From the NCBI GenBank assembly GCA_015064845.1, contig SVRL01000011.1, forward strand, positions 1 to 53,504: a DNA stretch of 53,504 bases, written 5' to 3'. This document shows positions 9,208 through 17,075 of this stretch, piece after piece. This DNA is from Oscillospiraceae bacterium (GTDB taxonomy: Bacteria; Bacillota; Clostridia; Oscillospirales; CAG-272). A model generated the notes under the pieces. It worked only from the letters and a program-made list of their open reading frames with translations, did no database searches and was not told where the DNA came from. Numbering within the stretch: position 1 is the first letter of the stretch; each line of letters opens with the position of its first letter. The translations under genes and the position numbers were made by a program.

Positions 9208-9861
9208 TCATTTTTCCAAAATTAAATTTTCAAGTTGCTCTACGGAATCGGCAAACGCAAGAGCACCGCTTCGGGAAAGAAAATCTTTGTCCCGAAAGCC
9301 CCAAGTCACGCTGATAATATCAATACCGGAATTGTATGCCGTTTCAATATCCACATCGGAATCACCGATATAAACGGTTTCTTTTGGCGTGGCAGTCATT
9401 TGGCTGAGTACGGACAGAACGCTATCCGGGGCTGGTTTTCGACGAATACCTTCTCGCTCACCGATTGCAAGAGAAACCCAGTTTCCGAAATATTTTTCAC
9501 AAAGTTTTTTGACAGCAAAATCTGCTTTGTTGGAAACAACAGCGACCTGAATGCCGCATTCCTTCAAATGAACTAAAAGTTCATAAATGCCCGGATATGG
9601 TGAAGTGCAGTCTTCGCAATGTTTTTCATAGTGAGATTTGAATATCTGAAGAGTTTCTTGAACATCTTCTTTTTCGGTGTTCTCAGGAACCGCTCTTTCG
9701 ATCAATTTACCAATCCCGTTTCCCACGAACGTTCGCACTTCGGAAATTGTTCTTTCCGGATAGTTCATTGTACGCAAAGCAAAATTCACGCTGTTTGTGA
9801 GATCTTGTAACGTATCCAAAAGCGTTCCATCCAAATCAAATATAACAGTTTTATATTTCAT
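9208..9861 (-). CDS. HAD-family phosphatase, phosphoglycolate phosphatase-like
   Basis: This is a HAD hydrolase of the Gph/PgmB type with an alpha-helical cap (217 residues). Motif I is FDLDGTLLDT (nucleophile Asp near residue 9), motif II is VVSNK near 113, and motifs III/IV are seen as a Lys region followed by GDSDVDIETAYNSG. Substrate cannot be read from sequence; phosphoglycolate, pyrophosphate or a sugar phosphate are all plausible for this subfamily. It starts 3 nt after the end of the damaged serine acetyltransferase and should be transcribed with it from the promoter at 10814-10842. Confidence 0.85.
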   Translation of the reverse strand: MKYKTVIFDLDGTLLDTLQDLTNSVNFALRTMNYPERTISEVRTFVGNGIGKLIERAVPENTEKEDVQETLQIFKSHYEKHCEDCTSPYPGIYELLVHLKECGIQVAVVSNKADFAVKKLCEKYFGNWVSLAIGEREGIRRKPAPDSVLSVLSQMTATPKETVYIGDSDVDIETAYNSGIDIISVTWGFRDKDFLSRSGALAFADSVEQLENLILEK

Positions 9862-9864
9862 AAT

Positions 9865-10778
9865 TTATATTTCCCATTTTCCTGAAGAAATTTTTGGATT
9901 TTTGAAAATCATTTCAGGGCTTTTGACAATGATTTTCGTATAATCGGGAATGGATTTTGTAATAAAAGCGTTACCGCCAATGATTACACCGTTTCCGATT
10001 ATGGTTTCGCCTCCCAAGACAGTGGAGTTGGCATAGATTGTAACATGATTACCAATGGTAGGATGCCTTTTTATACCGGATAATTCCTGACCGCTTCTTG
10101 TGGAGAGCGCACCGAGAGTTACACCTTGATACAGCTTAACGTAGTTACCGATTACGGTCGTTTCTCCGATAACAACACCTGTTCCGTGGTCAATAAAAAA
10201 ATATTCTCCGATGGTTGCTCCGGAATTAATATCAATTCCTGTTTTTCCATGCGCATATTCCGTCATGATACGCGGAATCAAAGGAATATTTTCAACATAA
10301 AGAATATGGGCAATGCGATATACGAAGATGGCGAGCAAGCCCGGATAGGATACGATGATTTCAGCTCTGCTTTTGGCTGCAGGATCACCGTTAAATCCTG
10401 CTTCCACATCATTCATCAGAAGCCGTCGAATTTCAGGAAGTTCCGAGATTAGTTTTATACAAACTTCCTCAGCGCGGCGCTCTGTATTTCAAAAGGTATA
10501 TTTGAAGAAGGGAGACGAAGAGCAATTTCAATCTGCGGTTTTAATTTTCTATAGATTTCCGTCAATAAATAGCCTTCATAATATTCCGCTGAAGAATCTG
10601 TAAGAACTTCTCCGTCAAAATAACCGGGGAAAATTGCTTTTTTTATATCTGTCAAAACATGAATAATCACTTCTCTGTTCGGGAGTGTACATGATTCGGA
10701 GCACGGGGCGTTTTCTTCGGCAAATCTGTTTACGGCAAGCGTGCTTGCGGAACTTTTAATCATTTCATCTATATTCAT
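9865..10778 (-). pseudogene. cysE: Serine O-acetyltransferase (EpsC/CysE type) interrupted by one frameshift
   Basis: Serine acetyltransferase makes O-acetylserine for cysteine synthesis. Two frames cover one protein. 10455-10778 encodes the N-terminal helical domain (REVIIHVLTDIKKAIFPGYF, then EIYRKLKPQIEIALR) and stops at TAA. A second frame, open from just after a TGA, encodes ELPEIRRLLMNDVEAGFNGD, the active-site region and the left-handed beta-helix hexapeptides with FFIDHGTGVVIGETT and YQGVTLGALS. Family conservation starts upstream of the only ATG of that frame (10416), so the ATG is not a real start. The shift is minus one, within about 35 nt near 10450-10490, equivalent to one missing base. 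It could be a true lesion, programmed slippage or an assembly error. The N-terminal start has an AAAGGAG ribosome site. Confidence 0.85.
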
Positions 10779-10813
10779 CGAAAAACTCCTTTCATATGTT
10801 TGCTGTTATTTAT

Positions 10814-10842
10814 ATCATATCACAAACGGAAAAAAATGTCCA
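10814..10842 (-). promoter_or_regulatory. Sigma-A promoter for the cysE locus
   Basis: Minus-strand TGGACA (10837-10842) and TATGAT (10814-10819), 17-nt spacer, about 35 nt upstream of the ATG at 10778. It would also serve the HAD gene at 9208-9861. Confidence 0.6.
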
Positions 10843-10862
10843 TTGTTTTTCTTGAAATAATC

Positions 10863-10901
10863 GAAAAAGAAAAACGCGAGAAAGCCAAAAGTTTCTCACG
10901 C
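10863..10901 (-). terminator. Intrinsic terminator after the DUF4349 gene
   Basis: On the minus strand a GCGTGAGAAA arm (10892-10901) pairs with TTTCTCGCG (10875-10883), with one bulged base, and is followed by TTTTTCTTTTTC. It lies 16 nt after the DUF4349 stop. Confidence 0.8.
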
Positions 10902-10916
10902 TTTTCCTAAATAAAA

Positions 10917-11810
10917 TCATTGATCTTTCGAGTCTTTTCGTTTTTCTTGCTTTTTGCGCTTGGAGCGGTTTGTTGCAATGACAATTGTAACGGCAATGGC
11001 AGCAATGACAGCAACGAAGGGAAATACCCATACGAATACAATAAGAATCGTTCCAAGAACATCAGTAAAATTTTTCATGGAATCGACAACGGCTTCGCCG
11101 AATTTCTGCCAATAAGTTTTTTCAGAGGTTTGATATTCGGCAACCTCTTTCAAAGAGATATAAACATAAGAATAATTTGCAGATTTATCCATGTTTTGCA
11201 ATTTGTAATTCAGTTCATTGATTTTTGCACGAATCTCTGATAATTTATCATCCAAAGCAATCATATCGTATAAATTATCTGCTTTTTCCAACATTTCAAT
11301 CAAATTCTTTTCCTGAATAACAAGACTGTCAATCTGTGCTTGGATTCCGTAATAACTGTCCGTGATATCTTCTGTTGTCAAATTGGAAGTAATGACGTTA
11401 CAGTGCTCCGAAATCAAAGCAACGTAACTATCTACAGATTGAGATGGAACACGGATGGTGTAACGGGCGGATTGAGAAGATGCCGCGTTATTTGACATGC
11501 TGGAAAAAGAAGAACTTGCAATATAACCGCCCAGTTTTTCTGCTTCGGAAGCGATAAAGGTGCTATCTTCCTTGAATTGCTTTGTTTCAAGAGAGAGATT
11601 GTAAGTTTTGATGATTTTGCGTAGCTCCTCCGTTTCGTCTTTGACGACACTATCTTTCTCATCTTCTCCCGAATAGGAAAAGTCCGGATCGAGTATATCC
11701 GTCGGAGCTTTTTCAGAGGTGTTTCCCATCATCGCATCCCTATTATCACATGAGGTAAACAGTATGAGTGACAGACAAAGGATCATAAATATCGCAATCA
11801 TCTTTTTCAT
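10917..11810 (-). CDS. DUF4349-family lipoprotein with C-terminal membrane anchor
   Basis: The product (297 residues from the chosen start) has a lipoprotein signal ending in the lipobox LFTSC, a charged acidic linker, a central DUF4349 domain with a coiled-coil-like stretch (IQAQIDSLVIQEKNLIEMLE onward), one long transmembrane helix near the C-terminus (TILIVFVWVFPFVAVIAAIA) and a basic tail. It is therefore exposed outside the cell and tethered at both ends. No biochemical role is established for DUF4349. I chose ATG 11810 over an upstream in-frame ATG at 11918 because it has an AAAGGATGG ribosome site and begins directly with the signal peptide. A strong terminator follows. Confidence 0.8.
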   Translation of the reverse strand: MKKMIAIFMILCLSLILFTSCDNRDAMMGNTSEKAPTDILDPDFSYSGEDEKDSVVKDETEELRKIIKTYNLSLETKQFKEDSTFIASEAEKLGGYIASSSFSSMSNNAASSQSARYTIRVPSQSVDSYVALISEHCNVITSNLTTEDITDSYYGIQAQIDSLVIQEKNLIEMLEKADNLYDMIALDDKLSEIRAKINELNYKLQNMDKSANYSYVYISLKEVAEYQTSEKTYWQKFGEAVVDSMKNFTDVLGTILIVFVWVFPFVAVIAAIAVTIVIATNRSKRKKQEKRKDSKDQ

Positions 11811-11935
11811 ATAAAATAACCATCCTTTCTGAAAAACAGATTTAATTATTTTCGTTTGAGAATTCTTTCTCCAAGCTGTTCGCCTTATTTTAGGCAAAGC
11901 TTTGTAAAACAAACCCACATTGATAAAATTAAAAT

Positions 11936-12373
11936 TTACACAAGCAGTGTTCTTTCCAAAAACTTTGCAACACCGTCTTGGTCGTTGCTCTCGGTAATGT
12001 GATCTGCAACAACTTTCACTTCGTCAATAGCATTAGAAACTGCAACAGCGGTCCCGGCGGATTTCAGCATTCCCAAATCATTTATATCATCTCCGAATGC
12101 AACAACATCGCTCGGATCAATGCCGATATATTCTACGAGCATTTTCAATGCGGTCTCTTTGTCAGAGTTACCGGCGGCATACCGACGCCATTTCTCTCCT
12201 GTAAAATTCAGCAGACTGCAATTTGAACAAGCCGTTACAATCGCTTCTGCCCATACATCTCCATTTATCGGACATATCAATCGGTAATGGATAATCTTTA
12301 AGAACTTGATGTAGTCTGCCAAGCATTTTTCCAACTCGAGGAAGTAATTCGAGAGGTAAATCATCATAGTCAT
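11936..12373 (-). pseudogene. 3' fragment of a Cof-type HAD phosphatase gene
   Basis: The convincing part starts near 12255 and encodes the C-terminal half of a Cof-like HAD hydrolase: EAIVTACSNCSLLNFTGEKW, a SDKETALKML cap-to-core segment, the motif IV loop VVAFGDDINDLGMLKSAG and the usual end HITESNDQDGVAKFLER. The nucleophile motif (DxDGT) and the first half of the core are absent. The frame upstream of about 12255 is the out-of-register copy of a different gene, so no complete protein can be made. The most economical explanation is a deletion that joined this tail to the kinase-like head at 12260-12701. Confidence 0.75.
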
Positions 12374-12701
12374 ACGTTTCCCCTTTGATGTATTCCTCTA
12401 AGCATATAATATGGTTTTGATAGTCAATTACAAACTCATTGTTAAGGGTTTTGTAAAATCTTGTAGTAGGAATACCTGCAGCAGAAAGATATTCCAAAAG
12501 CTTTGCTTCCCGAACCACCGCATTCCCCGAAAAAGAACTTTGAAATTCTTTCAGAAAGTAATATTGATTGCCGTCATATACCTGAAAACAGTTGGCGGTT
12601 CCAAGTTTCAACTTGTTCACAGATATGGGAGATAAGCCATAATTTCCGGACAGTAAATCCGAAACGATTTTCTCATTCAAAACAGTTTTCTCAAGTGCCA
12701 T
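12168..12701 (-). pseudogene. 5' fragment of an APH/CotS-like phosphotransferase gene
   Basis: The first about 145 residues read as the N-lobe of an aminoglycoside phosphotransferase-fold kinase: LKLGTANCFQVYDGNQYYFL, KEF as the ATP-lysine region, REAKLLEYLSAAGIPT, then FVIDYQNHIICLEEYIKGET and GKMLGRLHQVL. The catalytic HGD and DFG-like parts are missing. After DMSDKW, near 12260, the frame runs out of register through the HAD tail and stops at 12168. The start has a GGGAG ribosome site and is preceded by a valS terminator, so the head still looks expressible. CotS-like kinases are often spore-coat associated, but the family assignment here is only by fold pattern. Confidence 0.7.
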
Positions 12702-12731
12702 AGTTGCTCCCGGTTTAGAAGTATAAATTTA

Positions 12732-12761
12732 ACACATAATAATGAAATCAATCATGTGTTG
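12732..12761. repeat. Imperfect inverted repeat upstream of the kinase-like fragment
   Basis: A 7-bp perfect arm (AACACAT with ATGTGTT) flanks an A/T-rich centre about 35-60 bp upstream of the ATG at 12701. It overlaps a weak minus-strand promoter (TTGCAA, 17 nt, CATTAT). It may be a regulator binding site; this is weak evidence. Confidence 0.3.
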
Positions 12762-12765
12762 TTGC

Positions 12766-12800
12766 AAAAAGTGTCCGAAAACACTATGATTTCCGGACGC
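12766..12800 (-). terminator. Intrinsic terminator after valS
   Basis: Minus-strand GTCCG (12794-12798) pairs with CGGAC (12773-12777), with additional A-T pairs inside, and is followed by ACTTTTTG. It lies about 65 nt beyond the valS stop; the 12801-12866 stretch before it holds nothing else I can identify. Confidence 0.65.
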
Positions 12801-12866
12801 TTTTAGACAGTTGGCATTTAATAATATAGTCGAATTTTATACGGAAAGGTTGCGAAAAAACAGAAT

Positions 12867-15503
12867 TTATTTTTTGTATTTCGCAAGAGAGGCTTCTACA
12901 GAAGCAAGTTTGTCGGCGTAACCAACCTTTTTGTTCTTCTCACCTTCAATAACGGCAGTAGGTGCTTTAGCAACGAATCCTTTGTTGGCAAGTTTTTTGT
13001 CGATACGTTCAATTTCAGAAAGAAGTTTTTTCTTTTCTGCTTCCAAACGGGTAATTTCTTTTTCGAAATCAATGATTTCAGCCAAAGGAATATAGATGAT
13101 TGCTTTATCGGAAATAATTTGAACACAACTATCATCATGGAACTTATCATGATATTCAACGGAAGCTGCACCTGCAAGTTTTTCAAAGAATGCCGAAACA
13201 GCGGGACTGAAAGTTTCTTTATCCGAAGAAACAATAATAACTTTCGCTTTCTTGGAAGGAGGAACGTTCATTTCGGCACGGCGGTTACGAATTTGTCGGA
13301 TTGCCGTAATCAAGAGTTCCATCGAGGTTTCTTCTTTTTCAAAAATCAATGCTTCATTACGAACGGGATACGGCGCAATCACGATGCTTTCTCCGTCATG
13401 GGGCAATGCCTGCCAGATGGTTTCAGTAATGAAAGGCATAAAGGGATGCAAAAGCTCCATTGCGCCTCTGAGAACGTAAGAGAGAACACGGCAAGCGTTT
13501 TCATAATCCGCACCTTCTTTGCTGAAAAGGCGGGGCTTGATGACTTCGATATACCAGTCGCAAAGCACATTCCAAAGGAAATCATAAATTTTCGAGAGCG
13601 CAACGCCGAGTTCGTATTTGTCTAGATTTTCAGCAACTTCGGAAGCGAGCTTATTGAATTTGGAAATGATCCATTTATCTTCCAAACGAAGATCATCTTG
13701 TGTGGGAAGCGCAGTATCTTCGAGCTCTGCAGGAATATTCATAAGAGCAAAACGAGATGCATTCCAAATCTTATTGGTAAAGTTTCTTGCCGCTTCAATC
13801 TTCTCGGGAGAGAAACGCATATCGTTACCGGGCGAGTTACCCGTCAAAAGCGCGAAGCGAAGCGCATCTGCACCGCAAGTATCAATAATTTCAAGAGGGT
13901 CAATACCGTTACCAAGCGATTTGGACATTTTTCTGCCTTCTGCGTCGCGCACAAGTCCGTGAATGAAAACGTTGGAGAAAGGCTTTTCCTTCATGTTTTC
14001 CATACCCATTGTAATCATACGGGAAACCCAGAACGAAATAATATCGTATCCTGTAACAAGTGTGGCAGTGGGATAGAAGAAATCAAGATCATCCGTTTTT
14101 TCAGGCCATCCAAGTGTTGAGAAAGGCCAGAGCGCAGACGAAAACCATGTATCAAGAACGTCTTCTTCCTGGTGAACGTGAGTACTTCCGCATTTCGGGC
14201 AAACAGTAAGATCGGTTTCAGAAACACTGATTTCGCCGCAATCATCGCAGTAGAAGGCAGGAATGCGGTGTCCCCACCAAAGCTGACGGGAAATACACCA
14301 GTCGCGGATGCCGTACATCCAGTTAAGATAAAGCTTGGAGAATCGATCGGGAATAAAACGAATGTCTCCCTCTTCCACAACACGAATTGCTTCTTTTACA
14401 AGGGGTTCCATCTTTACGTACCATTGACGGGAAGCGAGAGGTTCAAGCGCGGTGCCGCAACGGTGGCAATGACCGACGTTGTGTTTGCAGGTTTCAATCT
14501 TAACGAGATAACCGCCTGCGTCCAAATCAGCAACGATGGCTTTTCTTGCTTCGTATCTGTCCATTCCGTCATATTTATATCCGCCGCAAACCTTTGCATG
14601 TTCATCAATAACGGTAATCATTTCAAGATCATGGCGTTTACCTACTTCAAAGTCATTTGGATCGTGGCAAGGTGTGATTTTTACGCAACCGGTACCGAAA
14701 TCTTTTTCAACATATTCATCCGCAACAACAGGAATTTCTCTGCCGACGAGCGGAAGAATAAGAGTTTTACCAACGAGATGCGCGTATCTTTCATCATCGG
14801 GATGAACTGCAACCGCAGTATCTCCGAGCATGGTTTCGGGACGGGTGGTAGCAACGATCACATATTCATCGCTATCTTTTACGGGGTAACGAAGATGCCA
14901 GAAAGAGCCGTCTTTCTCTTTATATTCCACTTCTGCATCGGAAAGCGCAGTTGCGCATTTCGGACAGAAATTGCTGATGCGGAAACCGCGATAGATAAGA
15001 CCCTTGTTATAGAGGTCAACAAAGTTTTTACGAACCGCTTTAGAAAGGGTTTCGTCCATGGTAAAGTGTTCACGGGTCCAGTCGCAAGAAGAACCGAGTG
15101 CTTTGAGCTGTTCAATAATACGGTGTCCGTATTTGTGCTTCCAATCCCAAACCATTTCTGTAAATTTTTCACGTCCCAGATCGTAGCGAGAAAGGCCCTG
15201 CTCTTTGCGCAGATTTTCTTCTACTTTGATCTGTGTCGCAATACCTGCATGGTCAGTCCCGGGAACCCAAAGCGTGCAATAGCCGCTCATACGTTTGAAA
15301 CGAATGATGGTGTCTTGCAAAGTTTCATCCAAGGCATGTCCCATATGAAGCTGTCCCGTTACGTTCGGAGGCGGAATCACGATGGTAAAAGGTTTTTTGC
15401 TTTTGTCAATTTCAGGAGTGAAATAACCTGCATCACACCATTTTTGGTAGAGCGGTTTTTCAATTTCACTCGGATTATATGATTTGTCGAGTTCTTTTCT
15501 CAT
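12867..15503 (-). CDS. valS: Valyl-tRNA synthetase
   Basis: ValS charges tRNA-Val. The 878-residue length, class I motifs HMGH (53-56) in [17 protein letters not shown] and KMSKS (525-529), an editing (CP1) domain with [14 protein letters not shown] near 217-230, a zinc-binding-like pair of CxxC groups (C347/C349 and C419/C422/C435/C438 region), the anticodon-binding domain, and the C-terminal coiled coil ([20 protein letters not shown]) give a complete enzyme. The leader is only about 40 nt from the promoter at 15549-15577, so there is no room for a T-box riboswitch, which often controls synthetase genes in Firmicutes. It is monocistronic, with its own terminator. Confidence 0.98.
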   Translation of the reverse strand: MRKELDKSYNPSEIEKPLYQKWCDAGYFTPEIDKSKKPFTIVIPPPNVTGQLHMGHALDETLQDTIIRFKRMSGYCTLWVPGTDHAGIATQIKVEENLRKEQGLSRYDLGREKFTEMVWDWKHKYGHRIIEQLKALGSSCDWTREHFTMDETLSKAVRKNFVDLYNKGLIYRGFRISNFCPKCATALSDAEVEYKEKDGSFWHLRYPVKDSDEYVIVATTRPETMLGDTAVAVHPDDERYAHLVGKTLILPLVGREIPVVADEYVEKDFGTGCVKITPCHDPNDFEVGKRHDLEMITVIDEHAKVCGGYKYDGMDRYEARKAIVADLDAGGYLVKIETCKHNVGHCHRCGTALEPLASRQWYVKMEPLVKEAIRVVEEGDIRFIPDRFSKLYLNWMYGIRDWCISRQLWWGHRIPAFYCDDCGEISVSETDLTVCPKCGSTHVHQEEDVLDTWFSSALWPFSTLGWPEKTDDLDFFYPTATLVTGYDIISFWVSRMITMGMENMKEKPFSNVFIHGLVRDAEGRKMSKSLGNGIDPLEIIDTCGADALRFALLTGNSPGNDMRFSPEKIEAARNFTNKIWNASRFALMNIPAELEDTALPTQDDLRLEDKWIISKFNKLASEVAENLDKYELGVALSKIYDFLWNVLCDWYIEVIKPRLFSKEGADYENACRVLSYVLRGAMELLHPFMPFITETIWQALPHDGESIVIAPYPVRNEALIFEKEETSMELLITAIRQIRNRRAEMNVPPSKKAKVIIVSSDKETFSPAVSAFFEKLAGAASVEYHDKFHDDSCVQIISDKAIIYIPLAEIIDFEKEITRLEAEKKKLLSEIERIDKKLANKGFVAKAPTAVIEGEKNKKVGYADKLASVEASLAKYKK

Positions 15504-15548
15504 ATTTTAATCTTCCTTTACAGTTATTTAGAAAATTTTAATAAAATC

Positions 15549-15577
15549 AGTATAGCACAGTTGTTCAAAGAATGCAA
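15549..15577 (-). promoter_or_regulatory. Sigma-A promoter for valS
   Basis: Minus-strand TTGCAT (15572-15577) and TATACT (15549-15554) with a 17-nt spacer, ending about 45 nt upstream of the valS ATG. Confidence 0.7.
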
Positions 15578-15616
15578 GATTTTTTGTGAATTTTTATGAA
15601 ACAGGAGCACAACTTT

Positions 15617-16582
15617 TTAATTTTGCAGATGAGAAACATGCATAGATTCACAACCGGAATCCCTCGGAATCGAAAATGCGATTGCATCCGGAACGATTTC
15701 CACGACAACTTTGTTGCTCTTGGAAACTTCTCCATCGCCGCATATGTCAATGGTATTTTCAGATTCGATAACGATCTTTTTACATTTTTGGTAACGAACA
15801 AATGGATACTTGCTGTTGCCATTCTCATCCACGTGCTGTCCGGATTTATATTTTGGAATGACTCGAAGAAAATCCAAACGAGAAACACGATCTACCAGGC
15901 AAAGATCCATATAACCGTCATCGAGTTCAGCGAGAGGAGCGGCCTTGAATCCGCCTCCGTAATAGAGAGCGTTTGCCATGGCGCAAAGCATGAAATCATT
16001 CTCAATACATTCATTATCGTCAATGGTAACCTTAAATCTTTTTCCGAGAGGTTTTGTGAATACCGCGGCAATACCCATAATATAAGCCAGTTTGGATGGA
16101 ACAAAAGATTTGCGCTTGATCTCTGCAACCTTCACAACGACGTCGCAATCAAAACCGACGTTGATGATGTTCAAGCTATAACGGTCGTTATATTTCAAAA
16201 GATCGATTTTTTCGGCGATGCCGAGCACTTGCTTTTGAATCGCAGAGAAATATTCGGGGTGACGGAAAGTTTTGACGAAATCGTTGCCTGTACCCGCAGG
16301 AATGACTGCAATTTCCGCATTTTCATGACCGACTGCACCGTTCAGAACTTCAGACAAAGTACCGTCTCCGCCGCAAGCGTAAAAACGGAACTTTTCATTT
16401 GGATTTTGTTTGCATTTTTCGGATACGTATACTGTGGCATCGCCGACGGACTGCGTGTGATAGATGTCATATTCCACATGCAAATCTTCACAAGCGTATG
16501 TGATAGAGGCAAGGAGCGAGGGAATGTTCTTTCCTTTGCCTGCTGCCGGATTGACAACGAAGATGTGTTTCATAAATTTCAT
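15617..16582 (-). CDS. Diacylglycerol/lipid kinase (DagK/YegS family)
   Basis: The protein has the lipid-kinase catalytic domain: FVVNPAAGKG near residue 10 (phosphate loop), GGDGTLSEVLNG at 71-82 (the GGDGT nucleotide-binding motif) and IPAGTGNDFVKT. The C-terminal beta domain follows (CLVDRVSRLDFLRVIPKYKS). At 321 residues it matches DgkB/YegS-like soluble lipid kinases, which return diacylglycerol to phosphatidate, the substrate of CdsA. The exact lipid is not certain. ATG 16582 sits very close to its AAGGAA ribosome site; a second in-frame ATG 9 nt later (16573) may be used instead. It has a consensus promoter and is monocistronic. Confidence 0.88.
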   Translation of the reverse strand: MKFMKHIFVVNPAAGKGKNIPSLLASITYACEDLHVEYDIYHTQSVGDATVYVSEKCKQNPNEKFRFYACGGDGTLSEVLNGAVGHENAEIAVIPAGTGNDFVKTFRHPEYFSAIQKQVLGIAEKIDLLKYNDRYSLNIINVGFDCDVVVKVAEIKRKSFVPSKLAYIMGIAAVFTKPLGKRFKVTIDDNECIENDFMLCAMANALYYGGGFKAAPLAELDDGYMDLCLVDRVSRLDFLRVIPKYKSGQHVDENGNSKYPFVRYQKCKKIVIESENTIDICGDGEVSKSNKVVVEIVPDAIAFSIPRDSGCESMHVSHLQN

Positions 16583-16641
16583 ATTCCTTTCCGCAAATCA
16601 AGTTCTTGCTCTCAAATATTAAAATCAATACAATTTATTTT

Positions 16642-16670
16642 ATTATAACAATTTTTGCAACCCATGTCAA
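16642..16670 (-). promoter_or_regulatory. Sigma-A promoter for the lipid kinase
   Basis: Minus-strand TTGACA (16665-16670) and TATAAT (16642-16647), both perfect, 17-nt spacer, about 60 nt upstream of the start. Confidence 0.8.
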
Positions 16671-16791
16671 TATAACTGTGTAAACAATTTTATGAATGAA
16701 AGCAAGAATCAAATTCCATTCAAAAAACAAGTGCATTCCCCAAAAATGCACAAAAAGCAGACCTCTTTTCTATTTATTTTTACTTCTCCCC

Positions 16792-16819
16792 TTGACAAAA
16801 AAATTTTTTATGGTATAAT
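16792..16819 (+). promoter_or_regulatory. Sigma-A promoter for the leader ORF and the CNNM-QueG-ABC operon
   Basis: TTGACA (16792-16797) and TATAAT (16814-16819), both perfect, 16-nt spacer. The next large gene starts at 17076, so the transcript would carry an untranslated leader of about 250 nt that includes a small ORF and a terminator. Confidence 0.8.
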
Positions 16820-16867
16820 GAAAGCATAAGTCAAAACAAAACACATTGTTCTAACAGGAGAAATATC

Positions 16868-16936
16868 GTGGATAGCGGAGAAGACGACGATAATTGTCGA
16901 AGTACATACATCGTTTTGAAAAAATTCAGATTATAG
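16868..16936 (+). CDS. 22-codon acidic leader ORF upstream of the CNNM transporter gene
   Basis: A GTG at 16868 is preceded 7 nt upstream by a strong AGGAG ribosome site and opens a 22-codon frame ending in TAG at 16934-16936. The peptide starts MDSGEDDDN and ends STYIVLKKFRL. Its first residues are strongly acidic, and the ORF lies between a consensus promoter and an intrinsic terminator (16949-16991). Acidic stretches right after the start are known to destabilise translating ribosomes when Mg2+ is low (as with MgtL), and the downstream gene belongs to a family implicated in Mg2+ transport. The end of the peptide also resembles the C-terminus of the downstream protein (STYVILK), so it may instead be the relic of a duplicated gene. 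No database match is claimed. Confidence 0.5.
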   Translation: MDSGEDDDNCRSTYIVLKKFRL

Positions 16937-16948
16937 AGATGGATATAG

Positions 16949-16991
16949 GCATACTTTGCTCATTTTAACGAAAAGAGCGGTATGCTTTTTT
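16949..16991 (+). terminator. Intrinsic terminator within the CNNM gene leader
   Basis: GCATAC (16949-16954) pairs with GTATGC (16980-16985) and GCTC (16958-16961) with GAGC (16975-16978), followed by six T (16986-16991). It lies 12 nt after the leader ORF stop and 85 nt before the CNNM gene. A second small hairpin (GTTGCT/AGCAAC, about 16994-17014) follows. The position suits transcription attenuation controlled by translation of the leader. Confidence 0.75.
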
Positions 16992-17075
16992 GCGTTGCTG
17001 AAATTATTAGCAACCACCATAGAAACTTTGTGTTTTGTCAATCAAATCATTATTTAAATTATCAAGGAGCCCAAT

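Noticed and set aside
14172..15482. 436-codon plus-strand open frame opposite valS
   Set aside because: Antisense shadow; valS on the other strand is complete with both class I motifs.
15504..15548. T-box riboswitch before valS
   Set aside because: The leader between the promoter and ATG is only about 40 nt, far too short for a T-box.
16820..17075. M-box or other known Mg2+ riboswitch in the CNNM leader
   Set aside because: I could not see the conserved M-box core or long multi-helix architecture; the region is better explained by a short ORF and terminator.
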